Shown one piece after another: positions 52,305 to 60,912 of a DNA stretch of 64,000 bases. This stretch comes from CAYXSX01 sp964467925. GTDB taxonomy: Bacteria > Pseudomonadota > Alphaproteobacteria > Micavibrionales > Micavibrionaceae. A program made the position numbers and the translations under genes. Positions within the stretch are counted from its first letter, which is position 1, and each line of letters begins with the position of its first letter. The notes beneath the pieces were generated by a model, which was given only the letters and a program-made list of their open reading frames with translations, searched no databases and was not told the origin of the DNA. The stretch lies in assembly GCA_964467925.1 (NCBI GenBank), contig CAYXSX010000003.1:118478-182477 (forward strand), in the 5' to 3' direction.

Positions 52305-52382
52305 CTAACCGCGCAGCGCCTCCTTCACGAGCACCACGAGCACGACCACGTTGTTAACAATGTTTTGCGTTAAAATGTTCAT
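52305..52382 (-). CDS. ilv leader peptide
   Basis: 25 residues from ATG 52382 to TAG 52305. It opens MNILTQNIVNNVVV and continues LVVLVKEALRG, giving eight Val, five Leu and two Ile. AGGTGG lies six bases before the ATG. Stalling at these codons when branched-chain aminoacyl-tRNAs are low would prevent the terminator at 52244-52273 and allow ilvB transcription. This is the classic attenuation design known from ilvGMEDA and ilvBN of enterobacteria, here on an alphaproteobacterial ilvB. The peptide itself probably has no other role. Confidence 0.85.
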   Translation of the reverse strand: MNILTQNIVNNVVVLVVLVKEALRG

Positions 52383-52497
52383 GCATCCACCTTTACGCGC
52401 CGGAAAAGGAATTTGCAAGGAAATTATTAAAGTGGTTGACGAATTATGAGAATTAATATTATGTAATTTTATAGGAAATTAAAGAAAGGTTTGAAGT

Positions 52498-52926
52498 ATG
52501 TCCGGTCAATCAAAAAGTGAAGTGAGCAATGCTGCTCAGGAAACGTCTTATATTCAGGCATTGTTCGCTGTAGTCAGTGCTAACTTTGACTCACTTTCCG
52601 AAGAAAGTCATGGTTCTTTGCTTAATGACATTGTTACTGTGGTAAAGGCAAATCCTGAAGCAGGGTTTGCCTTGCTTGAAGCTATAGGAAAGAACGACTC
52701 ATATTTAAATTCTATAGCCGTAATACTTCCTGAGCTTATTGCCTTATCTCCCGCAAAGGGCGTCGAATTTGCTAATTCGCTGATTGATAATTTGAAAACC
52801 CGCAGAGGAGATGACAGGGAAGAACACCGGGTAGAAGTATTAGAAATTTTGTCAACACAGTTAGTGCGCGCTCTTATTAAGGCTGCGGAAGAGGCAAGTA
52901 AACCTGAGCGGGCGGGGCCTAGATAA
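52498..52926 (+). CDS. Hypothetical helical protein, 142 residues (orphan)
   Basis: Strong helical pattern throughout, with short hydrophobic heptad-like stretches (YIQALFAVVSANF, LLEAIGKNDSYLNSIAVIL). No signal peptide or known domain. A/T-rich. ATG 52498 follows AAAGAAAGG. TTGACG at 52436-52441 may be its -35 box but the -10 spacing is imperfect (TATTAT, 15 bases). It diverges from ilvB and ends seven bases from miaA, convergent. Confidence 0.75.
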   Translation: MSGQSKSEVSNAAQETSYIQALFAVVSANFDSLSEESHGSLLNDIVTVVKANPEAGFALLEAIGKNDSYLNSIAVILPELIALSPAKGVEFANSLIDNLKTRRGDDREEHRVEVLEILSTQLVRALIKAAEEASKPERAGPR

Positions 52927-52932
52927 GTTTGG

Positions 52933-53811
52933 TCACATCTGATTCCTGAACCACGTTGTCTGGCGTTTGGCGTAGTGGCGGGTGGCGGCTTGGGCGGCGG
53001 TGACGGCTTCTTCCAGCGTCATTTCCCCGTTTAAATGCGCACGCAGTTCCTTGAACCCCAGCGCCTTGGTGACGGGTACGCCGTTGGTCACTTCACCGCC
53101 GTCGATGCGCCCGGCGAAGACCGCTGCCTCCTCCAGCGCGCCGTGCTCCATCATCCATAAGAACCGCGCGTTGCAGCGCTCATACAGCGTTTCGCGCTCC
53201 GGCATGATGATTTCGGTCTCAAATTGCCAATGTGCTGGCGGCTTTTGCAAGGGTAGTTCCTGCCATTCCGCCAACGATTTTCCGGTCGCCTCCAGCACCT
53301 CCAGAGCCCGTACCAGCCGCGCCTTGTTTTTGGGATCAAGCCGCGCCGCCATAATCGGATCGCGCGCCTCAAGCTCGGCGTGCAAATCATCCGCGCTGAG
53401 GCTTTGCTGCATCTCTATCGCCTGCGCCCGTATGTCATCGGGAATGTCCGGCATGGGGGAAAGCCCCTCCACCAGCGCCTTGATATAGAGGCCCGAACCG
53501 CCGCAAATGACGGGCGTGCGCCCCTCGGCCAGAATTTCTTCGATCAGCGGGATGACCATGTCCCGCCAATGCCCGGCGGAGCAGATGTCGTTAGGGTGAA
53601 GCGTGCCGTAGAGGTAATGCGGGATTTCCGCCTGTTCCTCTAATGACGGTTGGGCGGAGAGCAGGGGCAGCCCCTCATAAATCTGCACGGAGTCGCAGTT
53701 GATAATTACGCTGTCCCGTGTCCGCGCCAGCTCCAGCGCCCGCGCGGACTTCCCGCTCGCTGTGGGCCCGGCGATGATGTGTATAGTCGTGAGTTTTTCT
53801 TTTTTACTCAC
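52933..53811 (-). CDS. miaA: tRNA dimethylallyltransferase
   Basis: 292 residues. Adds a dimethylallyl group to A37 of tRNAs reading UNN codons. The P-loop GPTASGKSARALELA (about 15-29), DSVQIYEGLPLLSAQP, ICGGSGLYIKALVEG and C-terminal RHYAKRQTTWFRNQ are the MiaA signature. It is the last gene of the hflK-hflC-degP-miaA minus-strand run; a Hfq gene, adjacent in enterobacteria, is absent. Confidence 0.96.
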   Translation of the reverse strand: MSKKEKLTTIHIIAGPTASGKSARALELARTRDSVIINCDSVQIYEGLPLLSAQPSLEEQAEIPHYLYGTLHPNDICSAGHWRDMVIPLIEEILAEGRTPVICGGSGLYIKALVEGLSPMPDIPDDIRAQAIEMQQSLSADDLHAELEARDPIMAARLDPKNKARLVRALEVLEATGKSLAEWQELPLQKPPAHWQFETEIIMPERETLYERCNARFLWMMEHGALEEAAVFAGRIDGGEVTNGVPVTKALGFKELRAHLNGEMTLEEAVTAAQAATRHYAKRQTTWFRNQM

Positions 53812-53824
53812 GGCTCACCGTTCA

Positions 53825-55282
53825 CTACTCACCGCTTTTCAAACGCAGCGCAGTGAACCGCACATCGCCCTCACGGCTGACCAGAAGAAGCACGGAAGCA
53901 CGTTCTGCCGCTTTGGCTTTTTCGATGATGGCAATAACTTCATCGGGCGTTTTTACCGGCTTCTGGTTGACCTCGACAATGACGTCGCCATCCATCAGTC
54001 CCTTGGCCGCAGCTTCGCTGGCGTCTTCCACCTTGGTGATCAGAACGCCTTCCACGGTGGGGCTAAGCGCGTATTCGGTGCGCAGGGCATCGGTTAATTG
54101 TACTACGCTCATGCCAACTTCGGGGATCGCCTTTCCGGACAGGTCGGGGGCCATATCCCCGGTATCCAGAAGACCTTCTTCCTCGGCCTTTTCAAGCTCA
54201 CCGATTTTCACTTTGGTTGTTTTCATTTCTCCGTCGCGCCAGTAAGAGAGGCCTGATTCCACGCCAATTTCTGCCTTGGCGACCACACGCGGCAGGATGC
54301 GCATTTCATCAATCCGCTCGCCGTTAAAGCCTGTGATAATATCGCCGGGAAGTATACCCGCTTTTTCCGCCGGGCCGCCTTCGGTCACGCTGGCGACCAG
54401 CGCTCCGTAGGTTTCGGGAAGGCCGAGGCTTTCCGCAATTTCGTCCGTTACTTGCTGGATGCGAACGCCCAGCCAGCCGCGGCGCGTGCGCCCGTACTGG
54501 ATGATCTGGTCTATCACGGGTTTTGCAAGGGCGGCAGGAATGGCAAAGCCGATCCCCACAGAACCGCCGGAGGGTGAAAAGATTGCTGTGTTGATTCCGA
54601 TAACTTCGCCATCCAGATTAAACATCGGGCCGCCGGAATTCCCGCGGTTAATAGAGGCATCGGTTTGCAGAAAATCGTCATACGGGCCGGAATTGATATT
54701 GCGCTGACGGGCGGAAATAATACCCGCCGTTACCGTGCCGCCAAGGCCGAAGGGGTTGCCGATGGCCACGACCCAGTCACCAACGCGTAGCACGTCGCTG
54801 TCGCCGAATTTCACGGCCGTCAGTTTTTTCTTCGTATCCACTTTTAATACGGCCAGGTCGGTTTTTTCGTCATGGCCGATCACTTCGGCAACGACCGTTT
54901 CATCATCGTGAAAGGTCACGCGCACTTCCTCGGCGTCCTTGATCACGTGGTTGTTGGTGATGATGTAACCCTGCTGGGCGTCGATCACGAATCCGGAACC
55001 CAGAGACGTTGCGGGCATCATGGGCAGGCCGTCGCCGCGCCGTTCCATAAACTTTTCAAAGAAATCTTCGAAGGGGGAACCGGGCGGAAATTGGGGAAGC
55101 TCGGGAAAGTCTTCCGGCGCTTCCATTTTCTGGGTAGAGGAGATATTGACCACAGCTGGAGTAAGCTCTTCCACCAGATCAGCAAAGCTGCTTGTAATTT
55201 CACGTGCCTGCGCCTGCGCCGGGACAAGGGCTGGGCCCGTTAAAACGGCGATAATGAACAGGATGCGGGTAAGGTTTTTCAT
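53825..55282 (-). CDS. degP: Do/DegP-family periplasmic serine endoprotease
   Basis: 485 residues. A 26-residue signal peptide (LTRILFIIAVLTGPALVPAQ then AQA|R) sends it to the periplasm. Catalytic triad: His in ITNNHVIKDAEE, Asp in EKTDLAVLKV, Ser in SINRGNSGGPMFN. Two PDZ domains follow (about 275-365 and 385-480). The LA loop region holds DFPELPQFPPGSPFEDFFEK. It degrades or refolds misfolded envelope proteins. It directly follows hflC, the same order as hflK-hflC-mucD in many alphaproteobacteria. Confidence 0.95.
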   Translation of the reverse strand: MKNLTRILFIIAVLTGPALVPAQAQAREITSSFADLVEELTPAVVNISSTQKMEAPEDFPELPQFPPGSPFEDFFEKFMERRGDGLPMMPATSLGSGFVIDAQQGYIITNNHVIKDAEEVRVTFHDDETVVAEVIGHDEKTDLAVLKVDTKKKLTAVKFGDSDVLRVGDWVVAIGNPFGLGGTVTAGIISARQRNINSGPYDDFLQTDASINRGNSGGPMFNLDGEVIGINTAIFSPSGGSVGIGFAIPAALAKPVIDQIIQYGRTRRGWLGVRIQQVTDEIAESLGLPETYGALVASVTEGGPAEKAGILPGDIITGFNGERIDEMRILPRVVAKAEIGVESGLSYWRDGEMKTTKVKIGELEKAEEEGLLDTGDMAPDLSGKAIPEVGMSVVQLTDALRTEYALSPTVEGVLITKVEDASEAAAKGLMDGDVIVEVNQKPVKTPDEVIAIIEKAKAAERASVLLLVSREGDVRFTALRLKSGE

Positions 55283-55324
55283 GGGTTTTTTACCTTCGGT
55301 TTATCAGCGAAAATTTGAAAATAT

Positions 55325-56284
55325 TTAAGGCGGTGTTCCGTCTTTGAAGAATTTAAAGAAAGCACTGTCGGGTGATAAAATCAAGCGTGTTCCGGGATCG
55401 GCCAGCGTATTGCGATACGCCTCCATCGAGCGGATGAAAGCGTAAAAATCTTTATCCTTGTTAAAGGCGTCGGCGTAAATCTTGATGGCTTCGTTATCGC
55501 CCTGACCGCGTAGTTTTTGCGCGTCACGTTGGGCCTCTGCCAGAAGAACTGTACGCTCCTTCTCGGCGGTAGAGCGAATCTCAAGCGCACGTTCCTCGCC
55601 TTTCGCGCGGGTTTCTGTGGCGCGTTCCTTGAGCTCGGAAACCATCCGGCGCACGGTGGAGGTAAGAAGTTCGGATGTCAGGTCTGCGCGTACGATGCGC
55701 ACGTCAACAATTTGCACCCCAAGCTGGTCCTCGTGGATCTTGCGGTTTACTCGCTCGCGGATATCGTTCATCACATCCGTACGCTCGGAAGACAGAAGCT
55801 CGCGCAGGGTAGTTTTACCCAATACGGCGCGCGTCGTATCGTTGAGAATGTTCTCGATACGCGAATTGGCGTTATAAACCGTGCCCAGTGTTTTAAGGAA
55901 CTGTAGCGGCTCGACGATTTTATAGCGCGCAAAGGTATCGACGATAATCGGCTCGCCCGTCACGTTCTCAATGGAAAAATCCTCTTCGCCTGTTTCCGGT
56001 TGCTCGGTTTTGGGTTTGCGCGAGGAAACGGCCGAACTGGAAATAACCACCTGCTCCGGGTCGGGATCGATAGGCAAAATACGGCGGTCGAAATAACGCA
56101 CGTTTTGCACCAACGGCAATTTGAAATGCAGACCGGGGCCGCGCGGCTCGCCCTTGGGCTGACCGAGTTGAAGCACAATAGCTTGCTCCGTCTGGTCGAC
56201 AATAAAGATCGCCTGCGATACGAAAATCAGTACCGCGGCGGCTATCCCCAGAGAAGCAAGAACGATTTTATTCATGGCATCCAT
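55325..56284 (-). CDS. hflC: FtsH protease modulator HflC
   Basis: 319 residues. N-terminal transmembrane helix (IVLASLGIAAAVLIFVSQAIFIVD) then an SPFH/band 7 domain (VDQTEQAIVLQLGQPKGEPRGPGLHFKLP) and a coiled-coil C-terminus rich in Glu, Arg and Ala. With HflK it forms the large inner-membrane cage around FtsH. An insertion with SSSAVSSRKPKTEQPETGEE at about 82-102 is longer than in E. coli HflC. It starts 11 bases after hflK with GGGAG as ribosome site. Confidence 0.95.
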   Translation of the reverse strand: MDAMNKIVLASLGIAAAVLIFVSQAIFIVDQTEQAIVLQLGQPKGEPRGPGLHFKLPLVQNVRYFDRRILPIDPDPEQVVISSSAVSSRKPKTEQPETGEEDFSIENVTGEPIIVDTFARYKIVEPLQFLKTLGTVYNANSRIENILNDTTRAVLGKTTLRELLSSERTDVMNDIRERVNRKIHEDQLGVQIVDVRIVRADLTSELLTSTVRRMVSELKERATETRAKGEERALEIRSTAEKERTVLLAEAQRDAQKLRGQGDNEAIKIYADAFNKDKDFYAFIRSMEAYRNTLADPGTRLILSPDSAFFKFFKDGTPP

Positions 56285-56295
56285 CTTTCGTCTCC

Positions 56296-57429
56296 CTATC
56301 TCTTTCTCGTGCTTCCCGCATTATCCAGCGGCAGGTAAGGCACAGCGCCCTGTCCAGCCTTGGTATCAAGAATGATTTTTTCCGCATTGCCTAGCACGTC
56401 TTCCATGGTTTCCAAGAAAATACGTTCCTTCGTTACATCCTTGCCGCTCAGGTAAGCAGCGTAAACCGAATTGAAACGGTCGGCATCCCCTGCAGCGCGG
56501 GCGATCTGCGATTGCTTGTAACCTTGCGCTTCCTGCAGCATCTGGATGGCCTCCCCGCGCGCCTTGGGAAGAATATCTTCACGGTAGGCTTCGGCGCGGT
56601 TTTGTACGTCTTCGGCATCCTGTTTGGCCGACTGCACGTCCTGAAACGCTCCTTGCACCTCGGGGTGTACTTCGGCTTTCTGGATCAGGACCTGACGAAT
56701 ATTTACGCCGGAATTATATTCGTCCAGATTCTTTTGAATGATGTCGCGCGCTGCGTCCGCAACCTCGTCACGGCCTGTCGTAATAATCGGGAACATATCG
56801 GTCTGGCCGACTACTTCGCGAATGGCGCTTTCGGCCACTTTCTTGATGGTGTTTTCCTGATCGCTGATCTCGAACAGGAACTGCTCCGCCGATTTGATAT
56901 CCCACTGAATGACAAGGTTCAGATCGACGATGTTTCGGTCGGATGTCAGCATCAGGCTTTCCTCGGCGATTCCCTGTTTCTGCCCTGTTCCTGAGCGATT
57001 GTAACGCTCCACGAAACCGATATTCATGCGGCGTAGGGTATTAACGTTAACCTTGGTTGCTTTTTCGATCGGCGCGGGCAGATGATAGCCAAGCCCCTCG
57101 GCGGTTTGTGTGCGGTCCCATGCGCCGAAACGCTGGATGACCGCGTGTTCGCCCGGCGTTACGATGTAAAACCCGCTCGCCAGCCACAGCGCGATGATTG
57201 CAAGAATGAAAATGATCACGAATTTCCCGCTGCCCAGATTGCCGGGCATCATGTCGCGGAAATTATCCTGCGCCTTACGCAATAATTCATCTATATCAGG
57301 GGGTTCCGGCCCGTCTGACCCTCGTCCGCCGCCGTTTCCTCCGCGCGGTCCGCCCCGGTCGTCGTTACCGGGGTTGCCCCACGGGTTCTTGGGTTGGTTG
57401 CCTTTGCCGGATTTGTCTGTCGGGCTCAT
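56296..57429 (-). CDS. hflK: FtsH protease modulator HflK
   Basis: 377 residues. A Gly/Asn/Pro-rich N-terminal tail (PKNPWGNPGNDDRGGPRGGN) is followed by a transmembrane helix (FVIIFILAIIALWLASGFYIV), SPFH domain (VTPGEHAVIQRFGAWDRTQTAEGLGYHLPAP) and long helical stretch with YLSGKDVTKERIFLETMEDVL near the end. First gene of the run hflK-hflC-degP-miaA. Divergent from mrp across a 104-base promoter region. Confidence 0.95.
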   Translation of the reverse strand: MSPTDKSGKGNQPKNPWGNPGNDDRGGPRGGNGGGRGSDGPEPPDIDELLRKAQDNFRDMMPGNLGSGKFVIIFILAIIALWLASGFYIVTPGEHAVIQRFGAWDRTQTAEGLGYHLPAPIEKATKVNVNTLRRMNIGFVERYNRSGTGQKQGIAEESLMLTSDRNIVDLNLVIQWDIKSAEQFLFEISDQENTIKKVAESAIREVVGQTDMFPIITTGRDEVADAARDIIQKNLDEYNSGVNIRQVLIQKAEVHPEVQGAFQDVQSAKQDAEDVQNRAEAYREDILPKARGEAIQMLQEAQGYKQSQIARAAGDADRFNSVYAAYLSGKDVTKERIFLETMEDVLGNAEKIILDTKAGQGAVPYLPLDNAGSTRKR

Positions 57430-57449
57430 GGGTGCGCGGTCCTCAATCC

Positions 57450-57477
57450 TTGTCTATTTTGTAAAATTCATTATATA
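57450..57477 (+). promoter_or_regulatory. Possible promoter of mrp
   Basis: TTGTCT (57450-57455), 16-base spacer, TATATA (57472-57477), 57 bases before the mrp ATG, within the divergent hflK-mrp gap. Confidence 0.4.
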
Positions 57478-57533
57478 GAGCGTGATTAACAATATATTTT
57501 TTGGGCGCGAAAGCAAGCACTGAGGAATTTAAA

Positions 57534-58619
57534 ATGACCGCCACAGCCAAGGTTAATGTCAAAGTCGTGCAGGAAGCGCTCAAAGGCGTGCGCGATCCCG
57601 ACCGGGATGGGGATATAATTTCCCTTGGCATGGTTGGCGGCCTTCAGGTCGGTCCGGGTGGCGAGGTTTTGTTCATGATTGAGGTCGATCCGCAGCGTGG
57701 CGCGGCGTTGGAGTCTCTGCGTCAGGAAGCGGAAAACGTCGTTGCCCGCATTCATGGTGTATCCAAGGTCAGTGCGGTGCTTACGGCGCAGCGCCCACCC
57801 AATGTTTCACGTGAAGCATCGGCGCGAGTATCGGTTGCCGACCCTCACGGGATGGAGAAAAACCCGAAACTCGATCTGCCGGTTAAGAAGATTATCGCTG
57901 TGGCCTCGGGCAAGGGCGGGGTGGGAAAATCGACCGTGGCGGCGAATCTGGCCATTGCTCTGGCGCGCGGCGGGAATAGTGTGGGCCTTCTTGATGCCGA
58001 TATATACGGTCCCTCGCAACCGAAAATGTTCGGCCTTGAGGGACAGAAACCTGAATTTTCCGCCGGTAATAAAATCATTCCCCTTCATGCGCATGGCATA
58101 AAGATGATGTCGATCGGTTTTATGCTGCAAAACGAAGAGCCACTGATCTGGCGCGGTCCGATGGTGCAAAGCGCGATTTATCAGATGCTGCGCGATGTGG
58201 AATGGGCGGGCGAGGGCGAAACGCTCGATATTCTCGTGGTTGATATGCCGCCCGGTACTGGCGATGCGCAGCTAACGCTCGCGCAAAAAGTTCCGGTCAG
58301 TGGCGCGGTGATCGTCTCTACGCCGCAGGATATAGCCCTGATCGATGCGCGCAAGGCGGTCGCCATGTTCCGCCGGGTCGAGGTTCCCGTTTTGGGCCTG
58401 ATCGAAAACATGAGTTATTACACCTGCCCTTCTTGCGGGCATGAGGATCATATTTTCGGTCACGGCGGTGCGCGTAAAGAAGCGGAAAACCTTGGTATTC
58501 CCTTCCTCGGGGAGGTTCCTCTGAACGGTGAAATCCGCGCCGCTTCGGATGCCGGAAAGGCGCTGGAGGAAAAATATTTCGAAGGGATTGCGGCAGCGGT
58601 TAAGGGCGCTCTTTTATAG
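57534..58619 (+). CDS. mrp: Mrp/ApbC/NBP35-type P-loop ATPase, iron-sulfur carrier
   Basis: 361 residues from ATG 57534, with GAGGA spaced about 8 bases before; a TTG at 57501 is rejected. N-terminal MIP18/DUF59-like domain (about 1-85), then the P-loop NTPase with deviant Walker A VASGKGGVGKSTVAAN, LDADIYGPSQPKMFG, VVDMPPGTGDAQLTLAQ and CPSCGHEDHIFG, whose CxxC binds the bridging Fe-S cluster. It delivers Fe-S clusters to apoproteins. Function with hflK across the divergent gap is not evident. Confidence 0.96.
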   Translation: MTATAKVNVKVVQEALKGVRDPDRDGDIISLGMVGGLQVGPGGEVLFMIEVDPQRGAALESLRQEAENVVARIHGVSKVSAVLTAQRPPNVSREASARVSVADPHGMEKNPKLDLPVKKIIAVASGKGGVGKSTVAANLAIALARGGNSVGLLDADIYGPSQPKMFGLEGQKPEFSAGNKIIPLHAHGIKMMSIGFMLQNEEPLIWRGPMVQSAIYQMLRDVEWAGEGETLDILVVDMPPGTGDAQLTLAQKVPVSGAVIVSTPQDIALIDARKAVAMFRRVEVPVLGLIENMSYYTCPSCGHEDHIFGHGGARKEAENLGIPFLGEVPLNGEIRAASDAGKALEEKYFEGIAAAVKGALL

Positions 58620-58631
58620 AATACTTGCTTT

Positions 58632-58757
58632 CGTCATCCCCGCGGCGTTGCGTTAGCAACGCTCAAACGGCGGGGATCCGGTACAGGTGAGCAGCGAAGC
58701 TGCTCGCATCCCAGACCCCCGAAGTATAAGTCTGCTTCGCAGACCGCGGGGGTGACA
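58632..58757. repeat. Palindromic intergenic repeat, class E copy 2
   Basis: From CGTCATCCCCGCGG to GCGGGGGTGACA, with hairpins GAGCAGCGAAGCTGCTC and GTCTGCTTCGCAGAC plus CGTTGCGTTAGCAACG. Stem bases differ from copy 1 at 26749-26860 on both arms, keeping pairing. It lies between convergent mrp and folA. Confidence 0.85.
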
Positions 58758-58770
58758 AACAAAGTAAACC

Positions 58771-59331
58771 CTAAACCCGCTCTAGAACCTCGAAAGTGAA
58801 ATCGGGGTCGCCGGAATTATGCTGCGCACTGACCACCTTCCACTGCTTCTTGTCGATCACGGGGAAATAAGCATCGCCCACATAGGGCTGGTGCACGCGG
58901 GTGATATACAGGCGGTCGACATGGCTGTCGTTCAGGGCAAGTTTATAAATCTGCGCCCCGCCTATAATAAAAATCTCGTTTTCATTGTTGTTGCGGGCGA
59001 TGTGATAGGCCTTCTTGACCGCGTCCTCGATGGTTTTTACCTGATGCAGATCCGGCGCGGCGCCTTCGGTTTTTGAGGGCGGAGGCTTGATCGGCTCGTC
59101 GCTGCGGCTCACGATAATATGTGCCCGACCGGGCAGCATACCGGGCAGGGATTCAAACGTCTTGCGCCCCATGATCATGGGCTTTCCCATCGTGGTTTGT
59201 TTGAAATATTTGAAATCTTCCGGAATATGCCACAGCAACGCATTATCGCGCCCGATGACGCGGTTTTCCGCCACCGCCGCGATAATAGAGACCGTCACAG
59301 GCCTGTCGTCGATTTTGAAATTTCCGTTCAT
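58771..59331 (-). CDS. folA: Dihydrofolate reductase
   Basis: 186 residues. Reduces dihydrofolate with NADPH. Substrate-site segment NRVIGRDNALLWHIPEDFKYFKQTT, GKPMIMGRKTFESLP and FIIGGAQIYKLAL are the DHFR signature. The reading from 59331 begins MNGNFKIDDRPVTVSIIAAVAENR, about ten residues longer than usual, and a later in-frame start is possible. It follows thyA with an orphan gene interposed, an altered form of the common thyA-folA operon. Confidence 0.94.
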   Translation of the reverse strand: MNGNFKIDDRPVTVSIIAAVAENRVIGRDNALLWHIPEDFKYFKQTTMGKPMIMGRKTFESLPGMLPGRAHIIVSRSDEPIKPPPSKTEGAAPDLHQVKTIEDAVKKAYHIARNNNENEIFIIGGAQIYKLALNDSHVDRLYITRVHQPYVGDAYFPVIDKKQWKVVSAQHNSGDPDFTFEVLERV

Positions 59332-59341
59332 ACGCCAAAGC

Positions 59342-59845
59342 TTAGCTTATTAAAGGGGGGGATGCCAGCGGGGAAAATGCCCCCACGCACGGGGGCAGGC
59401 GGCGCCCCAGCAATTCGTCACCGGGTGTCCGGCGCTGCGAAAGCAAGGCACTGGAAAGGAAGGGCTTGTGGCTTGCAAACTGGGTTGTGGAAACTGGTTC
59501 CAAAGAAATGTAATAGCTTGCTCGTTCCGGTATCATGCAGCGCCAGAGCGGAGTTTGCGGGCTGATTTCCAAGGCGTCTATAACAGTGCTGTGGCGGAAG
59601 AAATGGTCCAGAAGCGAGCCGTTGAAGCGCTCATCAAAGCTTGGATCGGAAGGATCACACATAAAAACGGCGCACAACCCCGCCCAGTCGCGCGGCGCGG
59701 GGTCTGTAGGTTTAATATGGCCGTCCAGCCATATTTTTTCGGCGGATTGCGGTGTCGTGAAATGAATCAGGCGGGAGGGATGCGTTTCAACGCGTTCCCA
59801 AAACGGGCGCCAAGGTTCCGGGATACGGGGATCGGTATTTAACAT
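59342..59845 (-). CDS. Hypothetical protein, 167 residues (orphan between thyA and folA)
   Basis: The first 115 residues look like a compact domain: SRLIHFTTPQSAEKIWLDGHIKPTD recalls the 'yHfT...IL..G.l.p' opening of ADP-ribosyltransferase/DarT-like and TpT1-like folds, but the match is short. The last 45 residues are Arg/Pro/Leu-rich without pattern, so the end may have shifted by frameshift or stop loss. A TTGACATA promoter is at 59882-59910. No signal peptide. Ten bases separate it from folA. Function unknown. Confidence 0.65.
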   Translation of the reverse strand: MLNTDPRIPEPWRPFWERVETHPSRLIHFTTPQSAEKIWLDGHIKPTDPAPRDWAGLCAVFMCDPSDPSFDERFNGSLLDHFFRHSTVIDALEISPQTPLWRCMIPERASYYISLEPVSTTQFASHKPFLSSALLSQRRTPGDELLGRRLPPCVGAFSPLASPPLIS

Positions 59846-59881
59846 AGTATACTTTCTGGCCTGAGGGTAACTTTAAATAAG

Positions 59882-59910
59882 TTTTAAACCACAACACAAT
59901 CTTATGTCAA
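59882..59910 (-). promoter_or_regulatory. Promoter upstream of the thyA-folA interposed orphan, TTGACATA type
   Basis: Minus-strand TTGACA (59905-59910), 17-base spacer, TTAAAA (59882-59887). It lies between the thyA stop and the orphan, giving that gene and perhaps folA separate expression. Confidence 0.5.
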
Positions 59911-59917
59911 TTAAAAT

Positions 59918-60712
59918 CTAAACCGCCACTGCCGCTTTGATATGCGGGTGGGCTTCGTAGCCTACCAGTTCGAAATCCTCGAATTTGAAATCGAAGATGT
60001 TTTTGACATGCGGGTTTAAATGCATTTCGGGCAGGGGCAGGGGATCGCGGGAAAGCTGGAGCTGTGCCTGTTCGATATGGTTGGAATAAAGATGCGCATC
60101 GCCGAATGTATGCACGAAATCGCCGGGCTTCAGCCCCGTGACTTGCGCCATCATTAATGTGAGAAGCGCGTAGGAGGCGATGTTGAACGGCACGCCGAGG
60201 AAAATATCGGCGCTGCGCTGGTATAGCTGGCATGATAATTTACCGTCGGCCACATAGAACTGGAAAAACGCGTGACAGGGCGGCAGGGCCATTTTCGGAA
60301 TATCGCCGGGATTCCACGCCGAAACGATCAGACGGCGCGAATCCGGGTTGTTTTCGATCTGCTCCACTACGTTTTTGATCTGGTCGATTTTATGGCCGTC
60401 CGGCGCGGGCCAGCTCCGCCACTGATGGCCGTAAACGGGCCCCAGATTACCGTCTTCATCGGCCCATTCATCCCATATGCGCACGCCGTTTTCTTTGAGG
60501 TAGGCGATATTGGTATCGCCTTTCAGGAACCACAGCAATTCATGAATAATTGATTTTAAATGGCATTTTTTGGTGGTGACCAGCGGAAAGCCCTCTGACA
60601 GGTCAAACCGCATCTGACGACCGAAAACGGAGCGCGTACCCGTTCCGGTGCGGTCTTCCTTTACCGTTCCGTTTTCCAGCACATCGCGCATAAGATCAAG
60701 ATATTGCTTCAT
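59918..60712 (-). CDS. thyA: Thymidylate synthase
   Basis: 264 residues from ATG 60712 (MKQYLDLMRDVLENG), preferred over a TTG three codons earlier since E. coli ThyA starts at the same place and has the same length. The dUMP and folate motifs RTGTGTRSVFGRQMRFDL, the nucleophile Cys in ALPPCHAFFQFYV, and RSADIFLGVPFNIASYALL are present. It makes dTMP from dUMP using methylene-tetrahydrofolate and yields dihydrofolate, the FolA substrate. Confidence 0.97.
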   Translation of the reverse strand: MKQYLDLMRDVLENGTVKEDRTGTGTRSVFGRQMRFDLSEGFPLVTTKKCHLKSIIHELLWFLKGDTNIAYLKENGVRIWDEWADEDGNLGPVYGHQWRSWPAPDGHKIDQIKNVVEQIENNPDSRRLIVSAWNPGDIPKMALPPCHAFFQFYVADGKLSCQLYQRSADIFLGVPFNIASYALLTLMMAQVTGLKPGDFVHTFGDAHLYSNHIEQAQLQLSRDPLPLPEMHLNPHVKNIFDFKFEDFELVGYEAHPHIKAAVAV

Positions 60713-60794
60713 GCTTACCAATATGGGGCGATTCTGGCGGTAGGCAAAGGGTTATGGAGCGTTCGTTCACAGGTAAAAAACAACCTTGAATAGT

Positions 60795-60821
60795 TTGACA
60801 TAAGCGAAAGACCCGTATAAG
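60795..60821 (+). promoter_or_regulatory. Promoter-like element, TTGACATA type
   Basis: TTGACA (60795-60800), 15-base spacer, TATAAG (60816-60821), before the gene at 60913. The spacer is two bases short of the ideal. A second TATAAT at 60857-60862 lacks a well-placed -35. Confidence 0.45.
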
Positions 60822-60912
60822 TTCCTGTTTTTACCGAAAAATTAGGGTTTTCACGGTATAATTTTAGGGTGTGCCGGGGCTTTGTGCGAGTAGATTGTAA
60901 GGGAGTAAGCTG

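Noticed and set aside
8303..58757. Palindromic repeats as a CRISPR array
   Set aside because: The copies are dispersed, differ in length and sequence, and have no regular spacers or cas genes.
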